Counted from the stretch's first letter, positions 44,303-54,296 are shown. The stretch is DNA of 64,000 bases from Kribbella capetownensis (GCF_004331485.1 NZ_SJKD01000001.1:1-64000); one strand, 5' to 3'. The notes: generated from the letters alone by a model not told the origin. Numbers and translations: made by a program.

Positions 44303-44788
44303 GCAGAACCGCTGGGTGCGGTTCTTGGTCGCGTCGAGGAAGAGGTCCTCGCACCGCTCCGCCTCGCACCGACGGAGGCGATGGGCGTCGTCACTGCCGA
44401 GCAGCATCGCCACCGCGGTGGCGAACTCGGCCAGCCAACCTGTCGCCTCGGACACGTCCGGACCGGCGAAGTGCAGATGCCACGGTGCGCCGTCGTCCCG
44501 GACGAGCTGCGGCGCGGCCTTGGTTACCCGGAGTAAGTTGTTCACCAGCTCGACCGCCGGATCGACCTCCGGCAGGTGGCTGAGGGCGTCGTACAGGGTC
44601 TTGCCGCCGGACGCGTACTCCGCAGGATCCGGGGAGCCGACGCGGTTGGTGGTCAGCCGCAGCACGTCGGCGACGGACTCCGTCGAGGGCGCGGTGGCGG
44701 GCCGTCCCTGGCGCCACGCGGAGCCGAAAGTGTTCGCCAGCGCGATCGCCGCGAGGAGCGACGCCTTCAGGTGATCGGTGGCTTCCAC
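44246..44788 (-). CDS. CGNR zinc-finger regulator-like protein
   Basis: A 180-aa protein with an N-terminal ABATE-type helical domain (LLAAIALANTF, LSHLPEVDPAVELVNNLLR) and a C-terminal CGNR zinc finger, where RCEAERCEDLFLDA and RFCSTACQNRTK give the four Cys. The NR of CGNR reads CQNR, a minor change. Such proteins are thought to bind stress-related nucleic acid or act as regulators. GTG 44788 is chosen; an upstream ATG extension lacks homology. It is divergent from alr at 44911. Confidence 0.8.
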   Translation of the reverse strand: MEATDHLKASLLAAIALANTFGSAWRQGRPATAPSTESVADVLRLTTNRVGSPDPAEYASGGKTLYDALSHLPEVDPAVELVNNLLRVTKAAPQLVRDDGAPWHLHFAGPDVSEATGWLAEFATAVAMLLGSDDAHRLRRCEAERCEDLFLDATKNRTQRFCSTACQNRTKVAAHRARTA

Positions 44789-44910
44789 TCGTCCATTATG
44801 ACGAGGCAGGTCAGCCCAGGGCATGCCAACTCGTACTACCAGGGTCGTACACCCGGCCCGGGCAACATCGTTCCTTACTCCGATGATCCTGATGGTTGCC
44901 AGAAACAACA

Positions 44911-46059
44911 ATGGCGGTCATGAACCTGGTTCAGGCCGTGTCTGATGGTCGGGCAGCACGTGGGATTGCCGGACTCTCCGAGGCGGTCGTCGATCTCTCG
45001 GCCGTCCGCGACAACGTCCGGACCTTCCGGCGGCTCGTCCCGCAGGACGTGATGGCCGTGGTCAAGGCCGACGCCTTCGGCCACGGCGCCGTACCGGTGG
45101 CCCGCGCGGCGGTCGAGGCCGGGGCGACCTGGCTCGGTGTGGCTCGCGCCGACGAGGCGCTGCAGTTGCGCGCCGGCGGACTGACAACTCCGATTCTCAC
45201 CTGGCTGTACGACGCCGCCGAGCTGATGCTGCTCGGTGACGTCGACGTGGACGTGAGCGTCTCGACGATCGCCGAACTCCAGCGCGTCGCTTCGATCCCG
45301 TCCGTCCACTGCGTGCACCTCAAGCTGGACACCGGACTGCACCGGGCCGGCAGTGCACCTGACCAGTGGATCGAGCTCACCCGTGCGGCGGCGCATTACG
45401 AGGCGCTCGGCGCCGTCACGGTCCGCGGGATCTGGTCCCACCTCTGGCACGGCGACTCCGCCGACGCCGTGCACAGCCAGAGGCAGCTCCGGCTCCTGCG
45501 GACCGGGGTGAGTCTCGCACGACGGGCCGGTCTGCGGCCCAGCGTCGTACACCTGGCCAATTCGGCCGGTGCGATCACGCTCGACGCGCCGGACTGCGAT
45601 CTGGTCCGGATCGGCGCCGGTCTGTACGGCATCGACGAGACAGGCATCGGGCTGCGGCCGGCGATGCGGCTGATGAGCAAGCTGGCCCAGGTACGCCGGA
45701 TCCACGCCGGTGAAGGGGTTTCGTACGGCCATGACTACATCGCGCCGCGGGACACCACGGTCGCCTTGGTCCCACTTGGGTACGCCGACGGCATCCCGCG
45801 GGTCGCGGCCGGCCAGGCGAGTGTGCTCTGCCGGGGCGTCCGGATGCCCGTGATCGGGCGGATCGCAATGGACCAGTTCGTCGTCGACGCCGGTGACCTG
45901 GCGGTCGAACCGGGCGAACCGGTAACCATCTTCGGCGACGGCTCGCAGGGTGAGCCGACCGCCAGGGACTGGGCCGGCTGGGCCGGCACCATCCCGCACG
46001 AGATCTACTGCGGCATCGGATCCCGGGTGCCCCGACGCTACGAGGAAGGCAACCGATGA
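44911..46059 (+). CDS. alr: Alanine racemase
   Basis: A 382-aa PLP enzyme that interconverts L- and D-alanine. The PLP lysine is K52 in VVKADAFGHG (usual AYGHG, with Phe here). The second catalytic Tyr is in GVSYGHDYI near residue 269, and PLGYADGIPR, RGVRMPVIGRIAMDQ and FGDGSQGEPTARDWA are also typical. Length fits the family. The first of three genes coupled by 4-bp overlaps with ddl and vanX. A TTG at 44896 could extend it by five residues. The cell probably has another alr, so this copy may be specialised. Confidence 0.9.
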   Translation: MAVMNLVQAVSDGRAARGIAGLSEAVVDLSAVRDNVRTFRRLVPQDVMAVVKADAFGHGAVPVARAAVEAGATWLGVARADEALQLRAGGLTTPILTWLYDAAELMLLGDVDVDVSVSTIAELQRVASIPSVHCVHLKLDTGLHRAGSAPDQWIELTRAAAHYEALGAVTVRGIWSHLWHGDSADAVHSQRQLRLLRTGVSLARRAGLRPSVVHLANSAGAITLDAPDCDLVRIGAGLYGIDETGIGLRPAMRLMSKLAQVRRIHAGEGVSYGHDYIAPRDTTVALVPLGYADGIPRVAAGQASVLCRGVRMPVIGRIAMDQFVVDAGDLAVEPGEPVTIFGDGSQGEPTARDWAGWAGTIPHEIYCGIGSRVPRRYEEGNR

Positions 46060-47021
46060 AGGTCGCGGTAGTGATGGGCGGCGTGAGCCCCGAACACCAG
46101 GTCTCGCTGGCGAGCGGCAGAGGCATCGCGAAGGCGGTCGAGATCCTCGGCCACACGGCGATCCCGCTGGTGATCGATGCCAAGGGCAACTGGATCGACG
46201 GGCAGCACGAGGCGATCGAGATCCTGCAGGCCTGCGACGTCACCGTCCCGGCCCTGCACGGCGAGGGCGGCGAGGACGGCACCCTCCAGGGATTCCTCAA
46301 CCAACTGAAGGTCCCGTACGTCGGCAGTGGCGTCGCGGCCAGCGCGGTCGGTCTGGACAAACACCTCACCAAGGCGGTCCTCAGAGCCCACGGAATCGCG
46401 GTTACTCCAGGGGTGACACTCAGCGGACCGGATCTCACCGACACCGAGGCCGCGATGCAGACGATCAAGGCGGCCGGCCTGGACTTCCCGGTGTTCGTGA
46501 AGCCGGGCAACGGCGGCTCGAGCTACGGCGTGACCAGAGCGACCGACCTGACCTCGCTGGCGCGGGCGATCGCGGACGCCGCCGACGTCGATCCGCACGT
46601 ACTGGTCGAACGAGAGATGGTCGGCCGAGAGATCGATCTGGCTGTGCTGCAATTCCCTGACAGCCACGTCGACACCGCGCCCGCACTGGAGATCCACAGC
46701 GATCCGACCCAGCCGTTCTTCAACGCGACTGCCAAGTACGACAGCAGTGCCACGCGTTTCGTCGTACCCGCGCCGCTGGAGCCTGCGTTGGCCGAGCGAC
46801 TGCGGCGTACGGCGATCGAGGTCTTCGAGGTGCTCGGGTGTGAAGGGCTGGCCAGGGTGGACTTCTTCGTCCCGGCCGAGGGCGCGCCGGTGGTCAACGA
46901 GATCAACACGTTCCCCGGGTTCACCCCGGCCTCGCAGTTCCCGCGGATGTGGGCGGCGGCCGGCATGAGCTACGCCGACGTGGTCGACACGCTGTTGCGA
47001 ACGGCGGTGGCGAACGGATGA
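46056..47021 (+). CDS. ddl: D-alanine-D-alanine ligase family enzyme
   Basis: A 321-aa ATP-grasp ligase. Evidence is MGGVSPEHQVSLASG at the start (Glu13 of site 1), the ATP segment FVKPGNGGSSYGV, LVEREMVGREIDLAV, and the end GLARVDFFVPAEGAPVVNEINTFPGF with metal ligands. The omega loop contains AKY, as in D-Ala-D-Ala or D-Ala-D-Ser ligases, not the His loop of VanA-type D-lactate ligases. The ATG overlaps the alr stop and the stop overlaps vanX. It links D-Ala for peptidoglycan. Whether it makes a variant dipeptide cannot be read. Confidence 0.88.
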   Translation: MKVAVVMGGVSPEHQVSLASGRGIAKAVEILGHTAIPLVIDAKGNWIDGQHEAIEILQACDVTVPALHGEGGEDGTLQGFLNQLKVPYVGSGVAASAVGLDKHLTKAVLRAHGIAVTPGVTLSGPDLTDTEAAMQTIKAAGLDFPVFVKPGNGGSSYGVTRATDLTSLARAIADAADVDPHVLVEREMVGREIDLAVLQFPDSHVDTAPALEIHSDPTQPFFNATAKYDSSATRFVVPAPLEPALAERLRRTAIEVFEVLGCEGLARVDFFVPAEGAPVVNEINTFPGFTPASQFPRMWAAAGMSYADVVDTLLRTAVANG

Positions 47022-47668
47022 CCGTCCTGCTGAGCGACGAGCGGATCACCACGATCCCGGTGGCCGAGACCGGCGAGCCGCTGGTCGACCTCTACACCCG
47101 CGGCATCTCGACGCCGAACCAGCAGTTCGCCCGTGAGAGTGTGGCCGACCGACTGGCCGTGGCGGACACCTTCCTACCGGCAGGGATCCAACTGCATGTG
47201 GTGGAGGGGCTCCGACCGATCGAGAGCCAGCAGGAGATCTACGACGGCTACCGGGCCGAACTCGAGCGCCTGCACCCCGGCATCTCCGATCACGACGTAC
47301 ATGTCCTGGCGAGCCGGTTCGTGTCCCCGGTCGAGGTGGCGCCGCACGTCGCCGGCGCCGCTGTCGACCTCACACTGATCGGCGCCCACGGCCCGCTCGA
47401 CCTGGGTACGCCGATCGACGCGACACCCGAGCAGAGCAACGGCGCGTGCTTCTTCGATGCGACCAACATCAGCCGGGACGCACGGACCAACCGGGCGTTA
47501 CTGGCCGACGTACTGTCCGCGGCTGGGCTGGTGAACTATCCGACCGAGTGGTGGCACTGGTCCTTCGGCGACCGCTACTGGGCCTTCCTCGAAGAGCGCG
47601 GGGAGGCGCTCTACGGACCGGCCCACGCCGGTGCGGCCGCGGTCGTGATGCGGTCCGGACGGGTGTAG
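47018..47668 (+). CDS. vanX: D-Ala-D-Ala dipeptidase (VanX family)
   Basis: A 216-aa zinc dipeptidase. The site matches VanX in order and spacing: Arg66 (GLRPIES), His110 and Asp117 ([13 protein letters not shown]), Glu177 and His180 (EWWHWS). No signal peptide, so it acts in the cytoplasm. VanX cuts D-Ala-D-Ala so that resistant precursors are used, or recycles peptidoglycan dipeptides. Coupled to ddl by a 4-bp overlap, it would break what ddl makes, which is hard to explain unless the ligase makes a different product or expression is balanced. The end overlaps convergent fdhD by 58 bases. Confidence 0.88.
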   Translation: MTVLLSDERITTIPVAETGEPLVDLYTRGISTPNQQFARESVADRLAVADTFLPAGIQLHVVEGLRPIESQQEIYDGYRAELERLHPGISDHDVHVLASRFVSPVEVAPHVAGAAVDLTLIGAHGPLDLGTPIDATPEQSNGACFFDATNISRDARTNRALLADVLSAAGLVNYPTEWWHWSFGDRYWAFLEERGEALYGPAHAGAAAVVMRSGRV

Positions 47669-48462
47669 ACGTTCATACTGCCGTTGCGGATGAAACCGGC
47701 CAGGGTGATGCCGGCCTCCTCCGCCAGATCGACCGCGAGGGACGAGGGCGCGGAGACGGCGGCGAGAACCGGGATGCCTGCCATCACAGTCTTCTGCGCG
47801 AGCTCGAACGACGTACGCCCGGAGACGACCAGGATGCAGCCGGCGGCCGGGATCATGCCGCCGAGGACAGCCCAGCCGACCACCTTGTCGACTGCGTTGT
47901 GACGCCCTACGTCCTCGCGGACGACGAGTAGTTCGCCGGTCGCTGTGAACAGGCCGGCCGCATGCAGTCCGCCGGTCCGGTCGAAGACCTGCTGCTTGGC
48001 CCGCAACGCGTCGGGCAGCCCGGCCAGTACGTCGAACGGCACGGTCATCGGATCGTCTGCCGGGGAGAATCGCGTCTTCACCCGGACGGCGTCCAGGGAC
48101 GCCTTGCCGCAGACGCCGCAGGACGAGGTGGTGTAGAAGTTGCGCTCTACACCGGCGAGAGGCGGCGGTACGCCGGGAGCCAGGCCAAGGTCGAGGACGT
48201 TGTAGGTGTTGCGGCCTTCGTCGTCAAAGGAATCGCAGTACCGCGCTTCGCGGATGTCGTCGACACTTCCGATCACGCCTTCGGTGTGCAGGAAGCCGTG
48301 GGCCAGCTCGACGTCGTGGCCGGGGGTGCGCATCGTGACGGCGAGCGGTTTGCCGTCGACGCGGAGCTCGAGAGGTTCCTCGACGGCGATCGAGTCCGGG
48401 CGCTTCCGCTCGCCTCCCGGGCCGAGACGCAGTACCGGACGGCGCGCGATCACACGGCCCAT
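47611..48462 (-). CDS. fdhD: Formate dehydrogenase sulfurtransferase FdhD
   Basis: A 283-aa protein that moves sulfur from a cysteine desulfurase to the molybdenum cofactor of formate dehydrogenase, which needs it to work. The active Cys pair is in [10 protein letters not shown] near residue 125; [18 protein letters not shown] and [12 protein letters not shown] are also typical. ATG 48462 begins the match (MGRVIARR); it overlaps the moeA end by 13 bp, so the two are coupled. Last of the formate dehydrogenase gene group. The 3' end overlaps vanX. Confidence 0.92.
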   Translation of the reverse strand: MGRVIARRPVLRLGPGGERKRPDSIAVEEPLELRVDGKPLAVTMRTPGHDVELAHGFLHTEGVIGSVDDIREARYCDSFDDEGRNTYNVLDLGLAPGVPPPLAGVERNFYTTSSCGVCGKASLDAVRVKTRFSPADDPMTVPFDVLAGLPDALRAKQQVFDRTGGLHAAGLFTATGELLVVREDVGRHNAVDKVVGWAVLGGMIPAAGCILVVSGRTSFELAQKTVMAGIPVLAAVSAPSSLAVDLAEEAGITLAGFIRNGSMNVYTRPDRITTAAAPAWAGP

Positions 48463-49616
48463 GGGCGTGCTCCTGGATCGAGTGGCAGCAGTCGTGCGGC
48501 GATCGCTTCGGCCGGTCCGGGGTCGACGACGGCCAGTGCGTCGGCTGCGGCTGGGCCTCGGAGCATTGCGGATCCGCCATGCCCGACCGGTACGGCGCCG
48601 TACGGCTCGAGGCGGACCGGGACGAGGCGGGTGCTGTGGGGGTGGCACTGGAGGCCGCCGGGGATGGGGGTCAGCGTGAGGCCTGGGAGTGAGAGGCCGC
48701 GCATGCGGAGGAGAGCCGAGACGCCGAGGGTCAGGAAGGCGACGAGGGCGGCGAAGGGGTTGCCGGGGAGCCCGAGCACCAAGCGGCCGTCGGGCAGCTG
48801 GGCAAGGGCTTGGGGGTGGCCTGGGCGGCAGGCGACTCCATCGACGATCAGGTCGGCGCCGAGGGCGGACAGCGCCGGGCGGAGATGGTCGGCTGGACCG
48901 GAGGCGGACGAGCCCGAGACGAGGATGAGCTCGGCGTCTGCTGTTTCGAGGGCGTTGATCAGGCTGGTGCCGTCGTCCGGCAGATGGCTGATGGGTGCCG
49001 CGGTTGCGCCGGCGCGGGTGATCAGGCCGGGGAGCATCGGGCCGATGGCGTCGCGGACGCGGCCCGGTCCGGACGGGCCGCGGTGGACGAGTTCGTCGCC
49101 GGTGACGAGGGCGGCTACGCGCGGTTTGGGGATCACGGTCAGCCGGTTGAGGCCGACGCTTGCGGCTAGACCCAGTACTGCGGGATCGACGGTCACGCCG
49201 GCCGGCAGGAGTTGTTCACCGGCCTTGCACTCTTCTCCCGCCCGCCTGATGTGTTTGCCTTCTTCACTTGGGCCGTCGAGGCAGTCGCCCAGGAGCACGC
49301 TGTCCTCGGAACGCATTACCGACGTTGCATCCGCCGGCACTGCGGCTCCTGTCACGATGCCGCAGGCTTCACCTTCCTCCAACGTCACAGGGTCGGCGCA
49401 CCCGATCCCCACGTGCCCGGTCACCCGCCAGGGTCCGGTGCCTCGCACTGCAAAGCCATCCATGGCCGAGCGATCCACCGGTGGCACGGCGACCGTAGAT
49501 ACCAACGGCGCGGCCAGCGTGAGCCCGTCCGCGTCACTCAAACTCCGCGAGACCGCCCCCAGTGGCGTCCCCGCGGCATGAGCCATCTGCCGAGCAAAAT
49601 CCCAAGAAACATCCAC
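48450..49616 (-). CDS. moeA: Molybdopterin molybdotransferase MoeA
   Basis: A 388-aa enzyme that inserts molybdate into adenylated molybdopterin. Landmarks are [21 protein letters not shown]-type region replaced here by [49 protein letters not shown] and [19 protein letters not shown], plus the C-terminal domain IV. GTG 49616 follows cggggg. In SSASG the usual SGG(V/A)S pattern has one Gly missing, a mild departure. It supplies the FDH cofactor together with the downstream fdhD. It follows fdsD by 107 bases with a hairpin in between. Confidence 0.9.
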   Translation of the reverse strand: MDVSWDFARQMAHAAGTPLGAVSRSLSDADGLTLAAPLVSTVAVPPVDRSAMDGFAVRGTGPWRVTGHVGIGCADPVTLEEGEACGIVTGAAVPADATSVMRSEDSVLLGDCLDGPSEEGKHIRRAGEECKAGEQLLPAGVTVDPAVLGLAASVGLNRLTVIPKPRVAALVTGDELVHRGPSGPGRVRDAIGPMLPGLITRAGATAAPISHLPDDGTSLINALETADAELILVSGSSASGPADHLRPALSALGADLIVDGVACRPGHPQALAQLPDGRLVLGLPGNPFAALVAFLTLGVSALLRMRGLSLPGLTLTPIPGGLQCHPHSTRLVPVRLEPYGAVPVGHGGSAMLRGPAAADALAVVDPGPAEAIAARLLPLDPGARPWAV

Positions 49617-49678
49617 CCGCCGCCCCCGAAGCACACGGCCAGTACCGTCCGCTACCCGGCCGGGATCCGGTGCCGCAG

Positions 49679-49710
49679 CCCCGCCCTCCTCCACCTGTTG
49701 GAGGGCGGGG
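49679..49710 (-). terminator. Hairpin between fdsD and moeA
   Basis: An 11-bp perfect inverted repeat (ccccgccctcc at 49679-49689 with ggagggcgggg at 49700-49710, 10-base loop) lies 13 bases after the fdsD stop. It has no U run, and may stop or weaken transcription so that moeA-fdhD is made at lower level than the enzyme, or may protect the 3' end of the enzyme transcript. Confidence 0.6.
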
Positions 49711-49723
49711 TCGTGGTCTGTGG

Positions 49724-49942
49724 TCACTTGGCGGCCAACTGCTTGGCTGCCAGGGCGGCGATCGGGTCCAGGTCTTCGGCGCCTGACTCGACGTGGGCTA
49801 TCAGGGCCTGCTTCATGCGCGGGTCCCAGACAGCATTCATGTGGGTGGCGACCGCGGTGGCGGCGTCGGTGGGTGAACGGTGCGCGAACTGGGCCGCGAT
49901 CTCGTTCGCCAGCCGGACGTGCGGCGGCACCCCGGCGCTCAT
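49724..49942 (-). CDS. fdsD: Formate dehydrogenase delta subunit FdsD
   Basis: A 72-aa helical protein of the FDH delta family (VRLANEIAAQFAHRSPTDAATAVATHMNAVWDPRM, read in parts; the WDPRM is diagnostic). In Fds-type enzymes the delta subunit helps cofactor insertion or sulfuration and stabilises the complex. Its ATG overlaps the fdsA stop by four bases, so it is made together with the large subunit. Confidence 0.88.
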   Translation of the reverse strand: MSAGVPPHVRLANEIAAQFAHRSPTDAATAVATHMNAVWDPRMKQALIAHVESGAEDLDPIAALAAKQLAAK

Positions 49943-52761
49943 CGGTTGCCGCCGGCAACGACAGGCTCACGCTCGGCCTGGCTGTCCACCCGGCCGGGCA
50001 GCAGGTCGACCTGGACCGCGGTCACCTTGTACTCCGGGCAGTTCGTGGCCCAGTCGGAGTTGTCCGTGGTGATCACGTTCGCCCCGGTGACCGGATGGTG
50101 GAACGTCGTGTAGCAGACCCCGACCGGCATCCGGTCGGACAGCTTGGCCCGCAGTTCGGTCCGTCCGACCCGGCTCGACAGCGCAACCTGGTCGCCGTCC
50201 TCGATCCCGCGGACCTCGGCGTCGTGCGGATGCATTTCCAGGATGTCCTCCGGGTGCCAGGCGACATTCGCCGTACGACGGGTCTGGGCGCCGACATTGT
50301 ATTGCGACAGGATCCGCCCGGTGGTGAGGATCAGCGGGAACTTCCGCGTCGACCGCTCCGTCGTCGGCACATAGACGGTCTCCATGAACCGGCCCTTGCC
50401 GCGGGTGAACTCCTCCTCGTGCATGATCGGCATCCCGTTCGGGAAGTCCACGTTGCACGGCCACTGGATCGAGCCCACCTCGTCCAGCTTCTTGAACGAG
50501 ACGCCCATGAACGTCGGCGTGGTCTGCGCGATCTCGTCCATGATCTGACTGGCCGAGTCGTAGTGCATCGGGTAGCCCATCGCCTGGGCGATCTCGCAGA
50601 CGATCTCCCACTCCTGCTTGCCGGTCTCCGGCGCCATGATCGGCCGGACCCGGTTGATCCGCCGCTCGGCGTTGGTGAACGTGCCGTCCTTCTCCAGGAA
50701 CGATGTCCCCGGCAACAACACGTGCGCGAACTTCGCGGTCTCGTTGATGAACAGGTCCTGGACGACGAGCAGGTCCAGAGCGCCCAGCGCCGCGAACACG
50801 TGCTGCGTGTTCGGGTCGGACTGTGCGATGTCCTCACCCTGCACGAACAGCCCTCGGAACGATCCCTCGATCGAGGCGTCGAACATATTCGGGATCCGCA
50901 GACCTGGCTCGTTCAGCAGCGGCGTACCCCAGAGCTTCTCGTAGACCTCGCGGACGCCGTCGTCGGACACGTGCCGGTAGCCGGGCAACTCGTGCGGGAA
51001 CGAACCCATGTCGCACGAACCCTGCACGTTGTTCTGCCCACGCATCGGGTTCACGCCGACGCCGGGGCGGCCGATGTTGCCGGTCGCCATCGCGAGGTTC
51101 GCCATCCCCATCACCATGGTCGAACCCTGGCTGTGCTCGGTGACGCCGAGCCCGTAGTAGATCGCGCCGTTGCCGCCGGTCGCGTACAGCCGGGCCGCCG
51201 CGCGGATCTCCTCGGCCGGTACGCCGCTGATGTCGGCAACCGCCTCGGGGCTGTGCTCGGGCTGCGCGATGAACGCCTCCCACGTCTCGAAGTCCTCGCA
51301 CCGGTCCGCCACGAACGCACGGTCGACCAGGTTCTCGGTGACCACGACGTGCGCGATCGCGTTGATGATCGCCACGTTCGTGCCCGGCGCGAGCCGCAGG
51401 TGGTGCGCGGCCTCGATGTGCGGCGAGCGGACCAGGTCGATCCGGCGCGGGTCGACCACGATCAGCTTCGCGCCCTGCCGGAGCCGCTGCTTCATCCGGG
51501 ACGCGAAGACCGGGTGCGCATCGGTCGGGTTCGCGCCGATCACCAGGATCACGTCGGCCTCCTCGACCGACTTGAAGTCCTGGGTGCCGGCGGACTCGCC
51601 GAACGTCTGCTTCAGGCCGTACCCCGTCGGCGAGTGGCAGACCCGCGCGCAGGTGTCCACGTTGTTGTTGCCGAACACCGCGCGGACCATCTTCTGTACG
51701 GCGTAGACCTCCTCGTTGGTCGTCCGCGACGAGGTGATCGCGCCGATCGAGCCCGGCCCGTACTGCGCCTGGATCTCGCGCAGCCGCCGTGCGGTGAACG
51801 AGATCGCCTCGTCCCAGGAGACCTTCCGCCACTCGTCCGCGATCGTGTCGCGCACCATCGGCTCCAGCACCCGGTCCGGGTGGCTGGCGTACCCGAACGC
51901 GAACCGGCCCTTGACGCAGGAGTGGCCCTCGTTCGCGCCGCCGTTCTTGTACGGCACCATCCGCACCAACTCGTCACCGCGCATCTCGGCCTTGAACGAG
52001 CAGCCGACACCGCAGTAGGCGCAAGTGGTGATGACGGACCGCGTCGGCATACCCAGCTCTACGACGGACTTCTCCTGCAGCGTCGCGGTCGGGCAGGCCT
52101 GCACGCACGCCCCGCAGGACACGCAGTCGGACTCCATGAAGGACACGCCGGCACCGGCCGCAACCTTCGAGTCGAACCCGCGACCCTCGATCGTCAGCGC
52201 GAAAGTTCCCTGTACTTCGTCACAGGCGCGGACGCAGCGCGAACACGCGATGCACTTGGACGCCTCGAAGTCGAAGTACGGGTTGGAGGAGTCGGTCGGC
52301 AGGTCCAGGTGGTTGGCGCCGGCCTCGACGCCGGAGCCGTACCGGACCTCGCGCAGGCCGGTGACGCCGGCCATGTCCTGCAGTTCGCAGTCGCCGTTGG
52401 CCGAACAGGTCAGGCAGTCCAGCGGGTGGTCGGAGATGTAGAGCTCCATCACGCCCCGGCGGAGTTTGCCGAGCCGTTCGTTCTGCGTCCGCACGGACAT
52501 TCCGGGTGACACCGGTGTCGTGCAGGAGGCCGGCGTACCGCGGACTCCGTCGATCTCGACCACGCACAGCCGGCAGGAGCCGAACGCCTCCAGGTTGTCG
52601 GTGGCGCACAGCTTCGGGACGTCGACCCCGGCCTGCTTGGCCGCGCGCATGACCGAGGTCCCGGGTGGGACGGTCACCGCGATCCCGTCGATGGTCAGTT
52701 CGACGGTGGCTTCGCCGGGGCGTTCCGGCGTACCGAAGTCGGGTTCCTTGAGCAGGGTCAT
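49939..52761 (-). CDS. fdsA: NAD-dependent formate dehydrogenase alpha subunit FdsA
   Basis: A 940-aa catalytic subunit. The N-terminal [2Fe-2S] domain (about 1-90: FGSCRLCVVEIDG and further Cys) is followed by a His-ligated cluster (SDHPLDCLTCSANGDC) and two [4Fe-4S] ferredoxin motifs (ACSRCVRACDEVQG; CVSCGACVQACPTATL). Then comes the molybdopterin domain, with CAYCGVGCSF binding one more cluster. The active site uses Cys in ARVCHSPTGYGLKQTFG, not selenocysteine. It oxidises formate to CO2 at a bis-MGD molybdenum and passes electrons to FdsB. Coupled at both ends by 4-bp overlaps. Confidence 0.95.
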   Translation of the reverse strand: MTLLKEPDFGTPERPGEATVELTIDGIAVTVPPGTSVMRAAKQAGVDVPKLCATDNLEAFGSCRLCVVEIDGVRGTPASCTTPVSPGMSVRTQNERLGKLRRGVMELYISDHPLDCLTCSANGDCELQDMAGVTGLREVRYGSGVEAGANHLDLPTDSSNPYFDFEASKCIACSRCVRACDEVQGTFALTIEGRGFDSKVAAGAGVSFMESDCVSCGACVQACPTATLQEKSVVELGMPTRSVITTCAYCGVGCSFKAEMRGDELVRMVPYKNGGANEGHSCVKGRFAFGYASHPDRVLEPMVRDTIADEWRKVSWDEAISFTARRLREIQAQYGPGSIGAITSSRTTNEEVYAVQKMVRAVFGNNNVDTCARVCHSPTGYGLKQTFGESAGTQDFKSVEEADVILVIGANPTDAHPVFASRMKQRLRQGAKLIVVDPRRIDLVRSPHIEAAHHLRLAPGTNVAIINAIAHVVVTENLVDRAFVADRCEDFETWEAFIAQPEHSPEAVADISGVPAEEIRAAARLYATGGNGAIYYGLGVTEHSQGSTMVMGMANLAMATGNIGRPGVGVNPMRGQNNVQGSCDMGSFPHELPGYRHVSDDGVREVYEKLWGTPLLNEPGLRIPNMFDASIEGSFRGLFVQGEDIAQSDPNTQHVFAALGALDLLVVQDLFINETAKFAHVLLPGTSFLEKDGTFTNAERRINRVRPIMAPETGKQEWEIVCEIAQAMGYPMHYDSASQIMDEIAQTTPTFMGVSFKKLDEVGSIQWPCNVDFPNGMPIMHEEEFTRGKGRFMETVYVPTTERSTRKFPLILTTGRILSQYNVGAQTRRTANVAWHPEDILEMHPHDAEVRGIEDGDQVALSSRVGRTELRAKLSDRMPVGVCYTTFHHPVTGANVITTDNSDWATNCPEYKVTAVQVDLLPGRVDSQAEREPVVAGGNR

Positions 52762-54296
52762 GCGCCGAAGTCCTTTCCGAAATGGCGGACGGCACTTTGT
52801 ACCGGCATGGGTGTCAGCCCGCCCATCGCGCAGAGCGAGCCGTCGGTCATCAGTTCACACAGGTCGTCGAGCAGGACGAGGTTCTTCTTCCGGTCCTCAC
52901 CGGCCACGATCCGGTCGATCGTCTCGACGCCGCGGACGGCACCGACCCGGCACGGGGTGCACTTGCCGCACGACTCGGCCGCGCAGAACTCGAACGCGAA
53001 CCGGGCCATCGAGGCCATGTCGACGGTCTCGTCGAACACCACGATCCCGCCGTGCCCGACCATCGCACCGGCCGCCGCGAACGCCTCGTAGTCCATCGGC
53101 AGGTCGAACTGTTCGACCGGGAGGTACGCCCCGAGCGGGCCGCCCACCTGGACGGCCCGCACCGGGCGGCCCGACGACGTACCGCCGCCGAAGTCGTTCA
53201 CGAGTTCGCCGAGAGTGATGCCGAACGCGGTCTCCACGATTCCGCCGCGGGCCACGTTCCCGCCGAGCTGGAACACGCTCGTGCCGAGCGATCGCCCGGT
53301 CCCGTACGCCGCGTAGGCCTCGGCATCCTCGGCCAGGATCACCGGGACAGTTGCCAGCGACAACACGTTGTTCACCACGGTCGGACGGCCGAAAAGCCCT
53401 TCCAGCGCAGGGATCGGGGGCTTGGCCCGGACCTGTCCGCGCTTGCCTTCGAGGCTCTCCAGCATCGACGTCTCTTCACCACAGATGTACGCGCCCGCAC
53501 CGACACGGACGTGCAGATCGAAGGCGAGCCCGGAGCCGAGGACGTCGGCTCCGAGCCAGCCCTTCGACCGGGCGATCTCGATCGCGGCCCTGAGCGTCGC
53601 CACCGCGTCGGGGTACTCGGACCGCAGGTACACGTATCCTTCCGAGGCCCCGACGGCGTACGCCGCGATCGTCATCCCCTCGATCAGCGTGAACGGATCG
53701 CCCTCGATCAGCATCCGGTCCGCGAACGTCCCGGAGTCGCCCTCGTCGGCGTTGCAGCAGACGAACTTGAGGTCGGACTCGGCGCCGAGGACGGTCCGCC
53801 ACTTGATGCCGGTCGGGAACCCGGCGCCGCCACGGCCGCGCAGCCCGGAGTCCACCACCGTCTCCACCACTTCGGCCGGCGTCCGCGCCAGCGCCTCCCG
53901 TAGTCCGCGCATCCCGCCGTACGACGTGTATTCCTCGGCGGAGAGTGGATCGGTCACCCCGACCCGGGCGAACGTGAGTCGTTGCTGCCGCTTCATCCAC
54001 GGCAGCTCGTCGACGACGCCGAGGTGGGCGCCGATGTCACCGCCCTCGCCGCTGAGCATGCCGGCCGCGAGCAGGCCGTCGACCTCCTCAGGAGCGACCG
54101 GGCCGTAGCCGACCCGGCCTTCGGCGGTCTCGACCTCGACCAGCGGCTCGAGCCAGAGCATGCCGCGCGAACCGTTGCGGACGACCTGCACGTCCTGGCC
54201 GTGCGCCGTGGCCGCCGCGGCGATCCGCTCGGCGACCTCGTCCGCTCCGACGGAGCGTGCGGCCGCGTCGCGCGGGACGTAGACACGGATGGTCAT
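52758..54296 (-). CDS. fdsB: NAD-dependent formate dehydrogenase beta subunit FdsB (NuoF-like)
   Basis: A 512-aa flavoprotein. The first 110 residues are a degenerate thioredoxin-like domain without cysteines. Then come the FMN site GRGGAGFPTG, the NADH site GAGAYICGEETSMLESLEG and a [4Fe-4S] cluster CGKCTPCR with a distant Cys (LCAMGG). It takes electrons from FdsA and reduces NAD+. The ATG overlaps the fdsG stop and the stop overlaps fdsA. Homologous to NuoF of respiratory complex I but with the Fds gene order. Confidence 0.95.
   Translation of the reverse strand: MTIRVYVPRDAAARSVGADEVAERIAAAATAHGQDVQVVRNGSRGMLWLEPLVEVETAEGRVGYGPVAPEEVDGLLAAGMLSGEGGDIGAHLGVVDELPWMKRQQRLTFARVGVTDPLSAEEYTSYGGMRGLREALARTPAEVVETVVDSGLRGRGGAGFPTGIKWRTVLGAESDLKFVCCNADEGDSGTFADRMLIEGDPFTLIEGMTIAAYAVGASEGYVYLRSEYPDAVATLRAAIEIARSKGWLGADVLGSGLAFDLHVRVGAGAYICGEETSMLESLEGKRGQVRAKPPIPALEGLFGRPTVVNNVLSLATVPVILAEDAEAYAAYGTGRSLGTSVFQLGGNVARGGIVETAFGITLGELVNDFGGGTSSGRPVRAVQVGGPLGAYLPVEQFDLPMDYEAFAAAGAMVGHGGIVVFDETVDMASMARFAFEFCAAESCGKCTPCRVGAVRGVETIDRIVAGEDRKKNLVLLDDLCELMTDGSLCAMGGLTPMPVQSAVRHFGKDFGA

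Noticed and set aside
49720-52509. Open frame of 929 codons on + opposite fdsA
   Set aside because: Very long but is the antisense frame of fdsA; Arg/His/Asp-rich with no motif.
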